Shown: piece by piece, positions 51,707 through 62,000 of the stretch
Position numbering within the stretch: the stretch's first letter is position 1
Layout of the letters: each line of letters begins with the position of its first letter
NCBI GenBank assembly: GCA_029204225.1
Contig: MU831546.1
Span: 64,001-126,000, forward strand
Direction: 5' to 3'
DNA: 62,000 nt
Origin: Diphasiastrum complanatum
Taxonomy: Eukaryota; Streptophyta; Lycopodiopsida; Lycopodiales; Lycopodiaceae
Notes under the pieces: model-generated
Told to the model about the DNA's origin: nothing
What the model saw: only the letters and a program-made list of their open reading frames with translations
Database searches by the model: none
Made by a program: the position numbers and the translations under genes

Positions 51707-52450
51707 AGGGGGGTGCAGATTTATCTCCTCTACTCTCCTAAATCCTATTTAAATCTGCCTCCATTCATGCTGTTGGATTTTACTTGTGTTGTCGCACAGT
51801 CTGCATATTTACATGTAAAATAAGACAGACAAATAAAACGTGACTGTCTGCATAAATACAAGTAAATTTTCATAGGCGAAAAAGACAAAAAAGATGACAC
51901 TGTATTTTTACATGTGATTTGTGATAGGCAAAAAAGATGACACTATCCTACAAATGCTAAAGGTGTCTTTATAGAAAAAGCGAAGGCACCCTGTAAATCA
52001 GTTTTTAAGACATTTGTCAGAGTGTTACATTTTTCGCATTTTCACCAACGTTAATTTCAGGGAAGGCTGACGTCGCGGCCTTCTCACGCTCATCCCATGC
52101 AACTGTGCAATCAGATTTGACAACGACAACAACTACCCATGATCTCCCACAGACAGCACATCCACTTTGTACTTTCTTCATCTACACACCTGTAACATTA
52201 TGTATATATGTATATTGGATAGCATCTATGTATTCAGTGTGTGTGTGTGTAAATATAGCATGTATCAGAAGTGTATCAGAGATAGACGAAGTAGATGCTT
52301 TCGCGCATCAATTCTTTCTTCCAGATGTATTGTCAATAATAGGTTTATCACCTTTTATAGATTGTGCGATTAGCTTTGTGAAGCATGCGGTTTCAGCCGC
52401 TATTGTCTTGTGCTCACCTGTATTATTGACCTGTATATTTCGCTATACTT
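51707..52450 (+). repeat. Polypurine tract and 3' LTR of copia L, right end uncertain
   Basis: AAGGGGGG ends at 51713 and is followed at once by TGCAGATTTATC, the expected start of a 3' LTR. The left boundary is well supported. I could not place the right boundary, because no second LTR is present and the target duplication cannot be checked. Confidence 0.55.
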
Positions 52451-52558
52451 AATATGATTACAGCTCTGTTGTTCTACGTTCAGATTAGTGTCAATATTGC
52501 AATGCTTTTCTACATTTTGTCTAACTTTCTTATTGCTTAATCTGGTGTTCTGCTCTTA

Positions 52559-52665
52559 GCGAATTATTATTAGTCTAGCGATTCGTGACTAATATTTAGT
52601 CTTGCATCTCGCGACTAATTCATGACTGATTATCAATCTAGCTCTTCGCGAGTGATTCGCGACAA
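52559..52665. repeat. Short degenerate repeats of TTCGCGACTAATT type
   Basis: Variants of a phrase with core CGCGACTAATT or CGTGACTAAT occur about five times within 110 bp, alternating with ATCTAG-like words. Several contain a CGCG centre. It probably belongs to the end of the L LTR or to a separate repeat. Confidence 0.55.
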
Positions 52666-52919
52666 ATTATCTTTCTGATATTTTTTTTTTATGCTTAATG
52701 TTTGGCTACGTAATCAAATCAAACGTGATTTCTATCACTAATATTTTGTTTCGAGTCTGATAGGCATAGTCATGCTTAAGGAAAGAGTGAGATAGCTTAT
52801 TCCGCTGCGGACGAACACTTTCCATTCGAGTTCGTTTCTCTTCGAATTTCGAGGTCGCTTCTTTTCGTGTTCGTTTTTCCTTTCTAGCTATTTTTCGTTT
52901 TTCACACCCCCTCTTTGAC

Positions 52920-53788
52920 AACAAATTCTAAGCCTCTTGCCTTGATCGAGAGCATGATTTGTCAAAATTTAACCCGTAAAGGCTTAGTCACTTGGGACCA
53001 TATCATGAACTCAATCTACTCTACCAATCTCTCTCGCCTCAAAGAGGAACTTGGTCTATCCTCCCAACAAACTAATTTCCTATCCTATGCCTTTTCTTAT
53101 GGTGATCTTGGACCATCATCTACCTCTCTGCTTATGAGTGCAACAACAAATGGCTCTTTAGGGCCCTTGACAAGGAAAAATTTTCTACTCCTCTATTCAT
53201 TTTGCTTTCAAAGAATTCAATTTCACTTTCTCTAGGTACAACTCGAAATGGAATGTTTTTGATCCTCCCTGCCTTTGGAAATCTAGATTTCATTGTAACC
53301 TTAGAATTAGAACATGCAAACTTAGACTCCTTGAGGATCCTAAAGCTCTCTCTTCCTGTTCATGCAAACTACAAAGGGGATGTGTCACATGTTTGCTCTA
53401 AATGCAAATTATTTGATGAGGATGTGATTCATTTGTTCTTTCATTGTTATGCTCCACTTTGGAAGATAGTGATTGGACCTCTTTATTGCATGATTTCATG
53501 CAAGGTTTAAGAGATTCAGCCACCTTGATTTATTGTTAAATGATATTAAATTTGATGATTCAACTGTCCATGATTATTGGCAATGTATTAGGATCATTAC
53601 TCTATGGAACATTTGGTCGGACAAGAATAGTAGAGAACTTGGGAATGGTGATTTTTACATCTCCCCTCTACTCCTCTTTAAAGAGGCTGATAAGCTTATG
53701 CTTATTTAAGTTCTGTTTTGTTGTTGCTATTTATTTTGTACACAAAGTAAATAATCTATGGTCAGTTTTTTCTCAAGAAAAAAAAAAC
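52920..53788 (+). mobile_element. LINE (L1-type) 3' end remnant
   Basis: Broken frames encode a typical plant LINE C-terminus. The zinc-binding segment after RT (HVCSKCKLFDEDVIHLFFHC, then W) follows the C-x2-C ... H-x3-4-C pattern of that domain. Further on is LWNIWSDKNSR, the characteristic W-x-W/R-N tail motif. An A-run at 53777-53787 may be the poly(A) end. No RT core or endonuclease is present, as usual for 5'-truncated LINE copies. Confidence 0.7.
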
Positions 53789-54673
53789 ATGCAATCTATG
53801 CATATTTTTGTACGATAGTAGGTAAAAGGTGTAGTGGTCCATTCGGTTTAAGGTTGGTTTTATTGGTTATGAGGAACTTTAGTCTTAGATGCAGACCATT
53901 TAAGCTCTCTACCCAAGCTAAAATCACATTGTTCCAAAGCATGTGAAGGCTCTTTGTGAATAACAAAATGCTTTGTTATGCTTGCAAATTGTACACCTTC
54001 GGATTAAGTAAAGAATCTTGCTGTCATTGTACTTCATATATTTAAAGTGGATTAAATCATGCAAAATAACTTCACTCTTTTGGAAATCATAATTTTAGCT
54101 TTGTGCGTGAGTTGCTTTATGGAAAAGGATCATAAAATGAAATGTAAAGTAGATTATCATTTGTCAAAGTGAGATGCAACACATTATGAAATCTTGAAGT
54201 CCGTAAAACTTTTCAAAAGCAATTTGCAGCTCATACAATGTCCATAAAAAATGGGCATATGAAACGTCATAAAAAGTCCAAATCTATGGGCCATAAAAAT
54301 ACTTTTAGCGGTAATGTAAAATGCCAAGACAATCCTTTACATTGGGAAAAAGTCTCCTTAGTGAACTTTGCACGTGGTAAAATGTCCATAAAATTACGTA
54401 AATACCTAACATATTTTTTTCAAGGGTATTTGAAAGTTGCCTTAAATGGCATAATTTTGTACTTTTGAAAAGTATGAGCAATAAATACCTTCCAGATTTG
54501 TAAGGTACTTTTGCTATTTTTAAAAAGTTTGAGAAGCACATTACATTTTTGCAATGTTCAGTTGCTATTTTGTAATGTTCAGTTGCTATTTTTGTAATGT
54601 CTGATGAAATCTAAATTTGATATTTTCGGAAGTTGACTTTCTAAAAATAAAATAAAAAATCTGCTGCATTTAC
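53789..54673. other. AT-rich non-coding block
   Basis: No gene seen. Around 54545-54600 the phrase AATGTTCAGTTGCTATTTT occurs twice in tandem, and words like CCATAAAA recur between 54240 and 54400. It is probably decayed repeat sequence. Confidence 0.45.
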
Positions 54674-54706
54674 GGGGGAAGGCCCACCACCCGTGGGCCT
54701 TCCCCC
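54674..54706. repeat. Perfect 14-bp inverted repeat with 5-base loop
   Basis: GGGGGAAGGCCCAC (54674-54687), loop CACCC, then the exact reverse complement GTGGGCCTTCCCCC (54693-54706). It is a strikingly GC-rich hairpin in AT-rich surroundings, 136 bp beyond the 3' end of the tRNA gene. Function unknown. Confidence 0.95.
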
Positions 54707-54842
54707 TTACTAAAGTTGCCATAATTTTACGGCCATTCAAAAAATAATTTTCCAATAGATAATAAAACAATGTGTTGGAGGTGGAAAACAAAAACTTTTG
54801 CATTTCCCTACAATTTCTGGAAAATGCAAAAACATGAAATGC

Positions 54843-54924
54843 CGTCGACAGCAGGGTTCGAACCTGCGCGGGCGTAGCCCAACAGATTTCAAGTCTGTCT
54901 CCTTAACCACTCGGACATATCGAC
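54843..54924 (-). tRNA. tRNA-Ser (UGA)
   Basis: 82 nt. The acceptor ends pair (GTCGATA at the 5' end on the minus strand, TGTCGAC before the discriminator G). The anticodon loop reads CTTGAAA with anticodon TGA (plus positions 54889-54891), and a long variable arm, GGGCTACGCCC, marks a class II serine tRNA. The internal promoter boxes are intact: A box TGTCCGAGTGGTTAAGG and B box GGTTCGAACCC. No intron and no encoded CCA, as expected for a nuclear gene. A T5 stretch about 10 nt past the 3' end on the minus strand would stop RNA polymerase III. Confidence 0.97.
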
Positions 54925-56009
54925 ATCCTGGTTTACGTTTGTTGCTCTGAAGTATTAAAACTTTGAGGAAGCGGGTGCATGAAATGGGAGAAGTCAGAGT
55001 TGGATGTTGGTCTTAGAGTATTTAGCATCAAATCTTGAAATTGGGTCGTCTTCCTATTTTGGTAACAGTGGACGGCGAACTTTTTGACTCAAATAAGGAA
55101 TCGGCACCAACACAATCAATACTTGCTTGTATATGTATTCATTCATTTTATCCCTTCCTTCCTTTGTATTCTTGATCCATGCTTGTTTCATGCATGAAAA
55201 TATGAAAGACATATACTTTGGCTTGAATAAAGAAAGGCCTGCTGGCGCTGGCTGATCCAGTCTTCCTCCGCTTAAAGGCACTACTGCAAATTCGGCCAGC
55301 CAGCCAGCCCCCATATTTAAGCAGATGAACTTTTGAGTTGCTAATTTGCAATGTTATTTCTTTGTTCTCTAGTGTCATTATGTACAATATTAATGCTCTA
55401 CAACCGTATTGTACGTCAAAGCACACTTTCCAATTGGTTTACTACCACATCAATATGAAACTCTTTTCCAATTGGTATGTACTATGCTAACACCTCAATA
55501 TGGAACTCTTGAAGTGTTTGTAAAAAGGGTGCATTTTGTGAAAAAATAGCATTAAAAGTTACTTAGAAGATATCAACAATGCCCTAGAGAAGCCCAATAT
55601 GAGGCAAGGAAAATTTGTGACTACAACTTATGACATAATTTTTCACTATAGTAACCAAGTGTTGTAGTCCTCACTATAGCAACTAATGCTTCTATTGTAC
55701 GAAGCATAAACTAGAAACTTGTAAATTGGTCTCAAAAGAAAGAAAGCAACAGGTAAGCGTGGCCAAATCCTTTGGAAATTGTGCATCGTCCATTACCATC
55801 TAGAATCAATTTGTAAGGTAGAATATCAATCCAAGATACCTCGACAAGGATAATATTATATTTCATGTCATCAACATGCTTGTATGTTGATTATGAGTTA
55901 CATGAAGGTGATTGTTTACATATGATGCCTACTCGGATCTACAAGATATGATATCAACAATTTGACCAAAATTCCAAAAATTTAATAATTTAGTTTAAGT
56001 CCACAAAAC
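54925..56009. other. No gene recognised
   Basis: Sequence between the tRNA gene and copia D. It has short GCCAGCCAGCC repeats near 55297 but no supported coding frame. The last five bases, AAAAC (56005-56009), are the expected target duplication of element D. Confidence 0.5.
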
Positions 56010-56664
56010 TGTGAAAAATACAGATCCTAAGTGGATCTAAACTCCAAGATCATTGGCTTGAATGCTTGCACTCCAAACTACATAAGCTAGGAATTGGCAA
56101 CACATTCTATGCTACCTAGAATGCAAAGAACTTGATCAAAAAGCATTTACCACAAATGAAAACTTCCATAAACATCAAGTGCGGCCCAAAATAGCATTAT
56201 ACAGTCCATAATACATCAGCCTATCACTTTTGGAAAGCACCTAAGATCATACACAATAGCTTGAAGACAATACACACAACAATGCTCTCAATGGAGGAAG
56301 AAACAATGACAATGATCTATTGATCTCAATGAAGCATACAAAAGGTTTCTCCAACCTGTTCTCCACGACTTCCCTACTATTTATGGATGAGGAAGATGAC
56401 TCTCTCTCCTCTCTCTAGAAGGTACTTGACCCTAGATATTCCCTATATAGGAAAAATAGCTAAAAATGGCTTATATGACCAAAATACATCAAAATGGTCT
56501 CATTTTGAAGGGTATGAAGTTTGACACTTCATCATACTGAAAAAATACAGTAAATAAAAACATTGTGGCCTGGTTCACACGTGCAAAACTCCAGAACCAA
56601 AACTATTTACAATTTTAGCCAATTTAGGCCTCAAACTAGCTAGGAAATGTTGACAATTTTCACA
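56010..56664 (-). repeat. 3' LTR of element D (655 bp)
   Basis: Runs from TGTGAAAAATAC to GACAATTTTCACA, with GAAGAGGGAG on the minus strand beside it as polypurine tract. A TATA-like ATAAATAG lies on the minus strand near 56378-56385, and a CACGTG box at 56578-56583, upstream of it in the direction of transcription. Confidence 0.93.
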
Positions 56665-59600
56665 CTCCCTCTTCAACATTGGATGCTAGTTTCAACATAG
56701 TCTTTGAGCACATTCCAAGATTAGATCTATGCATTAAATATAGGTCCTTTCCCAATGGTTTGGTGAAGATATCAGCCACACACTCCTTTGAAGAGACATG
56801 TTGAAGCTCCACCTCTTTGGCAATGACTTGATCTCTCACAAAATGGTGAGCAATCTCAATGTGCTTGCTCCTTGCATGAAAAACAGGATTGCTTGCCAAG
56901 CTTTGGGCTGAAAGGTTATCACAAAGTATGATTGGAGTCTTCTCTGGTTCCAGCAAGTGAAGATCCAATAACATCCTCTTGATCCAAAGAATCTCCTTGG
57001 TGCATGTTGTTAATGCCTTGTACTCGGCTTCGGTGGAAGATAGAGAGATAGTTGGTTGCTTCTTTGATAGCCATGAGACCACTCCATCTCCAAGATAGAT
57101 TGCAAAGGCACTTGTTGACTTCCTATCCATTTGATCACCTGCAAAATCTGAATCTGAAAATCCACAAAGGTTAGGTGTAGTACCTCCATACAAGATGCCA
57201 AAATCTCTAGATCCCGAGATGTATCTAAGTACTCTCTTTCCTAGCTTCCAATGAGCCTCACTAGGATCTTGCATAAATTGACTTAGTTTACCAACCACAA
57301 AGCTTAGATCAGGTCTTGTGATGGTTAACCATATAAGAGATCCTATTAGCTTTCTATAGAGAGTAATGTCCTTGAAGGATCTTTCATTACTTCTTGTAGT
57401 TAGCTTTACATTTGATTCCATAGGAGTAGAAACAACTTTACAATCTTCCATATGAAACCTTTTTAGAATAGAGTTAACATACTTTTCTTGATATATGAAT
57501 GTAGATTTAGAAGTTCTAATAATCTCTATTCCTAAGATATAATGAAGTTTACCAAGATCTTGAATTTCAAACTCTCTTTTGAGTGCCATCTTGATTTCAT
57601 CTATATCTAGATTGTTACCACCACTTAAGATAATGTCATCAACATAGATCAAAAGTAAAGTGATATCATTTTCATTCAATCTAAAGTAGAGAGAATGATC
57701 ATACTCACTCATAACAAAGTTTTGAGAAAGTAAGAAGGAATTGAGCTTAGCATACCAACTCCTTGGTGCTTGCTTTAGCCCATACAAACTCTTTTGGAGA
57801 TAGCACACATGATTAGGCTCATCATGTGAAACATAGCCCTCGGGTTGCTCCATGTAAATATCTTCTTCAAGATCACCATTCAAGAAGGCATTAGTAACAT
57901 CCATTTGCCACATATCCCAATCATAAAGAGTTGCAAGAGAGATTAGGATTCGAATAGTTACCATCTTTGCCACGGGTGCAAAGGTCTCATCATAGTCAAT
58001 ACCATATTCTTGAGCATACCCCTTTGCCACCAACCTTGCCTTGTACTTGTTGATTGATCCATCTTGATTTGTCTTGATCTTGAAGATCCACTTACAACCA
58101 ATTGCCTTCTTGTCCTTTGGAAGCTTTACCAACCTCCATGTGTTGCTTTTGATGAGTGCTTGATGCTCATGATCCATGGCTTGGATCCATTCCTTCTTTT
58201 GAATTGCTTCACCTACACAAGTTGGTTCATCAAAAGAGGTAAGAAAAGCAAAGTTAGAGTTTTCCACCACTTGCTTTCCTTTTTCATCATAGGTTAGCCT
58301 TGATGGCTTAGCCCTTTGCCTTTGAGTCTTCCTTGAAGTTTGCTTTGGAGTGGCATCTCCATCTTCATCCAAGACATCTTGCACATCATGATGATTAGTA
58401 GGCACATCAACATCAACATCAACAACATTGGAAACATTCTCTTCATGAAAGATGACATCCCTACTTATGACAACTTTCTTTGTAGAAGGAATGTACACTT
58501 TGTAAGCCTTGCTTACTTCACTATAGCCAACAAACACACCCTTCTTTGATGAAGGATCTTCTTTAGTTCTATCATCAAGTGTGATATTGACAAAACATGT
58601 ACATCCAAAGATCCTACAATGCTTGACACTCGGCCTTCTACCATAAAGAACCTCATGAGGAGTTTTACCATCCAAGGAAGCACTTGTCCATCTATTACAT
58701 AGATAGTTAGCACATGCTAAAGCTTCCCCCCAAAAAGACTTAGCAAGATTAGCATGTAGTCTCATTGCCTTGGCACATTCACAAAGGGTTCTATTCTTCC
58801 TCTCGGCCACTCCATTCTGTTGTGGAGTCCTAGGACTAGACATCTCCCTCTTAATCCCATGTGCTATACAAAAGTCTTTGAACCTATTTGAGGTGTATTC
58901 CCCTCCATTATCAGATCTTAAGCATTTGACCTTTGTATTGAATTGGTTTTCCATTTCATTCTTGAACTTGACAAATGCAGCAAACACTTCATCCTTACTT
59001 TTAAGAAGATAGATCCAAGTATACCTACTAAAGTCATCAATGAAAGTTGCATACATCTTTGCCCCACCATTGCTAGTTGTACTAGAAGAATGAATATCAG
59101 AATGCACAAGTTGAAAAGCTTCTTTAGATCTAGAAGTAGATCTAGAATAAGCAAGTCTATGAGATTTGGACAAGGCACAATGTTCACAAACACTATTGTT
59201 TGCAACAAGACTTTTAGGGAGACCAAGAACAAGCTCTTTCTTTGCCATTACCTCCAAAGATTTGAAGTTGGGATGGCCCAACCTCTTGTGCCAAACTTCT
59301 TGGTTTGTCAATTGCTCCCTAGCCATACATCCTTCATGATTAGAGATCACACATGCATCAAGCTTGAAAAGTTTACCATGCCTCCTACCTTGAGCAATCA
59401 AGGATCCACATTTACTTATCAAACATGCATCTCCAATGAACTCCACATCAAGTCCTTTGTCAATCATTTGACTTACACTAAGCAAATTCTTAGTGATTGA
59501 AGGAATGTACAAAACATTTTCAAGATTTGCTTTCCTATTTGTTGAAAGGGAAATAGGAATAGTGCCTATGCCTTTGATGTCACATTGACCATCATTTGCA

Positions 59601-60613
59601 GTGTAGATGATGTTACCTTCTCCCTCATAAGACAATAAGGATGTAAAGTATTCCTTATGTCTTGTCATGTGAGATGAGGCTCCACTATCAATCCACCAAG
59701 GATCATTATCATCTATGTTGGCTAACAAACTTGAAGTCATAACAAGTGATTCACATGTGTTATGTTCTTCCTCATCTATTGTAAGATTTCCTTGCCTCTC
59801 TCCTTGCTCTCTTTTCTTCTTATAACATTCATTTGCAAAATGACCTTTTATCCCACAATAAAAGCACTTGAACTTTGACTTATTGTTCTTAGTAGAAGAG
59901 GAAGAGGAAGAGTGATCATCATGATCAAAGTTACCACCTTTGGACCATTTCCCTTTGCCTTTACCTTTGCCCTTGAATTTTCCTTTTGTGAAGAAAGCCT
60001 CTTCACCTCCACCTTGCAAGGATGCACCATCAAGCTTTGATTGCAACCTATGTTCTTCAGCCAATAAGATTTCTTGCAAGTCAACCACACTTGGCAAGAC
60101 TCTTTGAATGGCAAAACTTTGCACAAGGTTAGCATGTTCATTTAGCAAACCATTCAACATAACTTGGACTATTTCACCATCTTTTATGTTCTCATCAATG
60201 CATGCTAAATCATCACTTAGGGACTTAACTCTCAAGATAAATGCATGAGCACTTTCACCCTCTCTTTGCCTACTAGAAAATATTTGTCTCCTTAGGGTCA
60301 ATACCCTAGATGTGGACTTTGATTCAAAGAGCTTCTTTAAGGCATTCCATGCCTCACTTGCACTTTGACACTTTCCAACTTCCTTGAGAAGTTCATTTGT
60401 AACATTCATTTTAATGATATGAAGAGCCCTTTTGGCCTTCTTATCAAACCTTTGTTGCTCTTGAAGTGTGAGAGGTCTCTCTTCAATTTATGCAACTATG
60501 TCCATGAGTTCATTCAACTCAAGTAAGGACTCCATCCTCACTTTCCAAGTAGAGTAGTTTGATGAACTCAACCTTTCACTAGACTCTAGCATGATCCCAC
60601 CATTGGAAGCCAT
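56660..60613 (-). pseudogene. Copia D gag-pol, one nonsense codon
   Basis: The frame starts at ATG 60611-60613 with a normal copia gag opening, is stopped by TAA at codon 42 (60488-60490), and is then open from ATG 60409 for 1,249 codons. Numbered from that ATG: CCHC knuckle C182-C195, protease DSG 241-243, integrase zinc H374/H379/C408/C411, integrase D438, D500, E536, RT D837 and YVDD 922-925, RNase H from about 1085 (GFSDSDFAGD) with STEAEYKAL and CDNLSAQSLA. All catalytic residues I can see are intact. The stop codon lies within the first bases of the LTR, common in copia elements. Translation from the later ATG would lack the gag N-terminus, so particle formation is doubtful. A recent, potentially mobilisable copy. 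Confidence 0.96.
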
Positions 60614-61773
60614 GATTCTAATGTTTCTTCAACTTTTAGGTTCTGTCCTAAAGCACTTAGCACTCACTTTTCTCTCAACAAATGATAGATAAAGAGATCT
60701 ATGAAGATTTAGGACCCTAAAACACTTCTATCTTGAACCTAGATGGTTTCCAAGCATAGAAAGGAAGATTGAAACACATGCAACACTTTGCACACACTAA
60801 GAATGGATTACAAAATCAAACCAACCTGAACACACTCTTGCTTAAGCTCTCAAACTTTCCAGCAAGTGACCAAATCAAGTTATGGTGTGAAGAGTTACTT
60901 GCATTCTTAGAAAATACCCAAAACTAGGATGCCAAGATTACCTAGTAATGAACAAACTTGATCAACATATGATCAACACACTAAGATATTGATTCAACCT
61001 GTAAAACCACATGTAAACCACACTTCTAAAAGTTTATAAACTCCAGCAAGTGATAAATACAAGATTTAGAGGTGAATGAATGAGCACACTTAGTGAATCA
61101 CAAGACTAGCTTCACTATCTTGTCAAATCTTGGTGTTTAGATGTAGATCTAAGATCACTTCACATGAGAATGTTCCTCAACCTGTTAAGAACCTGAAAAC
61201 ACACTTGCATAATGGTTAACACCTTCCAGCAAATGCTCCAATCAAATTACATAAGGAGAGTTACTTACATGCTCAACAAAGTACACCAAAATTTATGCCA
61301 AAATTGATGACAATCTTTACAATATGCTCTTCACAATGGAGCTTACAATATGTTCACCCAAAAAAGGGGATCTTTCATCCAAATGGGAGCTTTGCTCAGC
61401 CTTTAGGAGAATTACAACTCACTCAAAAGAGCATTTGTCATCCACTTAAGGAGAAGTTTCATCCACTTAAGGAGAGTGTTCATCCAAGAATGGAGATTGT
61501 CAACAATAGGATTGAAAAGAACATTGTTAGTATTGAATATGCACAAGCCTCACAATCACAAATGATTAGGTGTTATGATCTGATCCAAAATAGTTTCTTT
61601 TCAGCCTCTGATCTTCAATAGACCTGAAATATGCTTTTGATCCACAAGTTCAACTCACAAAACAAAGGTTAGTAAGATTTGATCAACAAAGCAATGCAAA
61701 ATCATGCTAGAACTTGATCAAACATCCAAATATCACCAAAAATGGAATACTTACTGTAAATAGAAGCCAACCA
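60614..61773 (-). other. 5' leader of element D with degenerate tandem repeats
   Basis: About 1.16 kb, long for a copia leader, with no supported coding frame. Three related units start with CAACCTG at 60822, 60995 and 61178. Each contains a TCCAGCAA(G/A)TG phrase further on, giving a period of about 173-183 bp. Near 61440-61490 the word CATCCACTTAAGGAGA is repeated at short spacing. Confidence 0.7.
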
Positions 61774-61785
61774 GCTCTGATACCA
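61774..61785 (-). other. Primer-binding site of element D, tRNA-Met type
   Basis: Plus-strand GCTCTGATACCA, an exact complement of TGGTATCAGAGC, directly next to the LTR start TGTGAAAA. Confidence 0.93.
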
Positions 61786-62000
61786 TGTGAAAAATACAGA
61801 TCCTAAGTGGATCTAAACTCCAAGATCATTGGCTTGAATGCTTGCACTCCAAACTACATAAGCTAGGAATTGGCAACACATTCTATGCTACCTAGAATGC
61901 AAAGAACTTGATCAAAAAGCATTTATCACAAATGGAAACTTCCATAAACATCAAGTGCGGCCCAAAATAGCATTATACAGTCCATAATACATCAGCCTAC
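61786..62000 (-). repeat. 5' LTR of element D, cut by the window end
   Basis: 215 bp matching 56010-56224, with differences near 61925, 61934 and at the last base. The remaining 440 bp and the second AAAAC target copy should lie just outside. Confidence 0.95.

Larger units (their letters stand above)
56010..62000 (-). mobile_element. Copia element D, nearly intact, running off the window
   Basis: 3' LTR 56010-56664, gag-pol 56660-60613, leader 60614-61773, primer site 61774-61785, 5' LTR from 61786 past the window end. Over the 215 bp that can be compared, the LTRs differ at about three positions. It is the most complete element here; only one nonsense codon was seen in its gag-pol. Confidence 0.96.

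Noticed and set aside
55054-55426. Overlapping minus-strand frames near 55.2 kb
   Set aside because: No recognisable domain, low-complexity GCCAGCC repeats, no coding context.
58943-59500. Plus-strand 185-codon frame in element D
   Set aside because: Antisense to intact integrase and protease codons of D; no motif of its own.
60822-61350. Regularly spaced repeats as a possible CRISPR array
   Set aside because: Units of about 178 bp, strongly diverged, within a plant retrotransposon leader; no uniform short repeats or cas genes.
61295-61621. Plus-strand 108-codon frame in the leader of D
   Set aside because: Lies in the untranslated leader in antisense orientation; its HPLKE repeats come from short DNA repeats.

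Overview
This is nuclear DNA from a seed plant, very probably one with a large, retrotransposon-rich genome. It holds a plant-type electron transfer flavoprotein beta gene split by very long introns, a plant tRNA-Ser(UGA) gene, LTR retrotransposons primed by initiator tRNA-Met and tRNA-Asp, and (AG)n/(AT)n microsatellites. The sequence does not fix the species. Long introns full of retroelements would suit a gymnosperm or a large-genome angiosperm, but that is inference.

Only two ordinary host genes are supported. (1) ETFB, plus strand, five exons between 27161 and 43972. It encodes a full-length 251-residue electron transfer flavoprotein beta subunit, with GT-AG boundaries and an intact ETF-beta signature. 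Intron 2 is 12.3 kb and holds most of the interest of the locus. (2) tRNA-Ser(UGA), minus strand, 54843-54924.

The rest is layered transposon sequence. 1-4056: copia element A (minus). 6338-6992: an unrecognised decayed coding stretch. 7779-8388: Ty3/gypsy gag remnant (plus). 8388-11999: a tandem array of copia family B, LTR - gag - LTR - pol end - LTR (minus). 12304-13867: gag-only copia-like remnant C (plus). 13931-16415: gypsy F (minus, duplicated gag, tRNA-Asp primer site). 16500-17935: copia G (minus). 17936-18700: gypsy RT fragment M (minus). 18804-19670: an LTR-like block. 19671-25590: gypsy E (plus), with RNase H deleted and an additional 3' coiled-coil reading frame.

Inside ETFB intron 2 are an LTR-bounded element N with a 215-codon frame I cannot identify (33036-36129) and copia J (plus). 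The 5' LTR of J was split by a younger copia element I (36516-41398, minus), which has 390-bp LTRs and an ATTCT target duplication.

Downstream of ETFB: copia H (45678-47247, minus) and K (47250-50150, minus), copia L (50640-51714 and beyond, plus), a LINE 3' end (52920-53788), a perfect 14-bp hairpin next to the tRNA gene, and copia D (56010 to beyond 62000, minus). D is nearly intact: one nonsense codon interrupts its gag-pol frame.

I found no CRISPR array, operon or bacterial-style system, and nothing I would call a new biological system. The best leads are the nested insertions in the ETFB intron, the unidentified frame in element N, the gypsy 3' coiled-coil frame, a palindromic CACACGTGTG/CACATGTG motif shared by several LTR families, and a 33-bp CCAAT repeat array in the LTR of element A.
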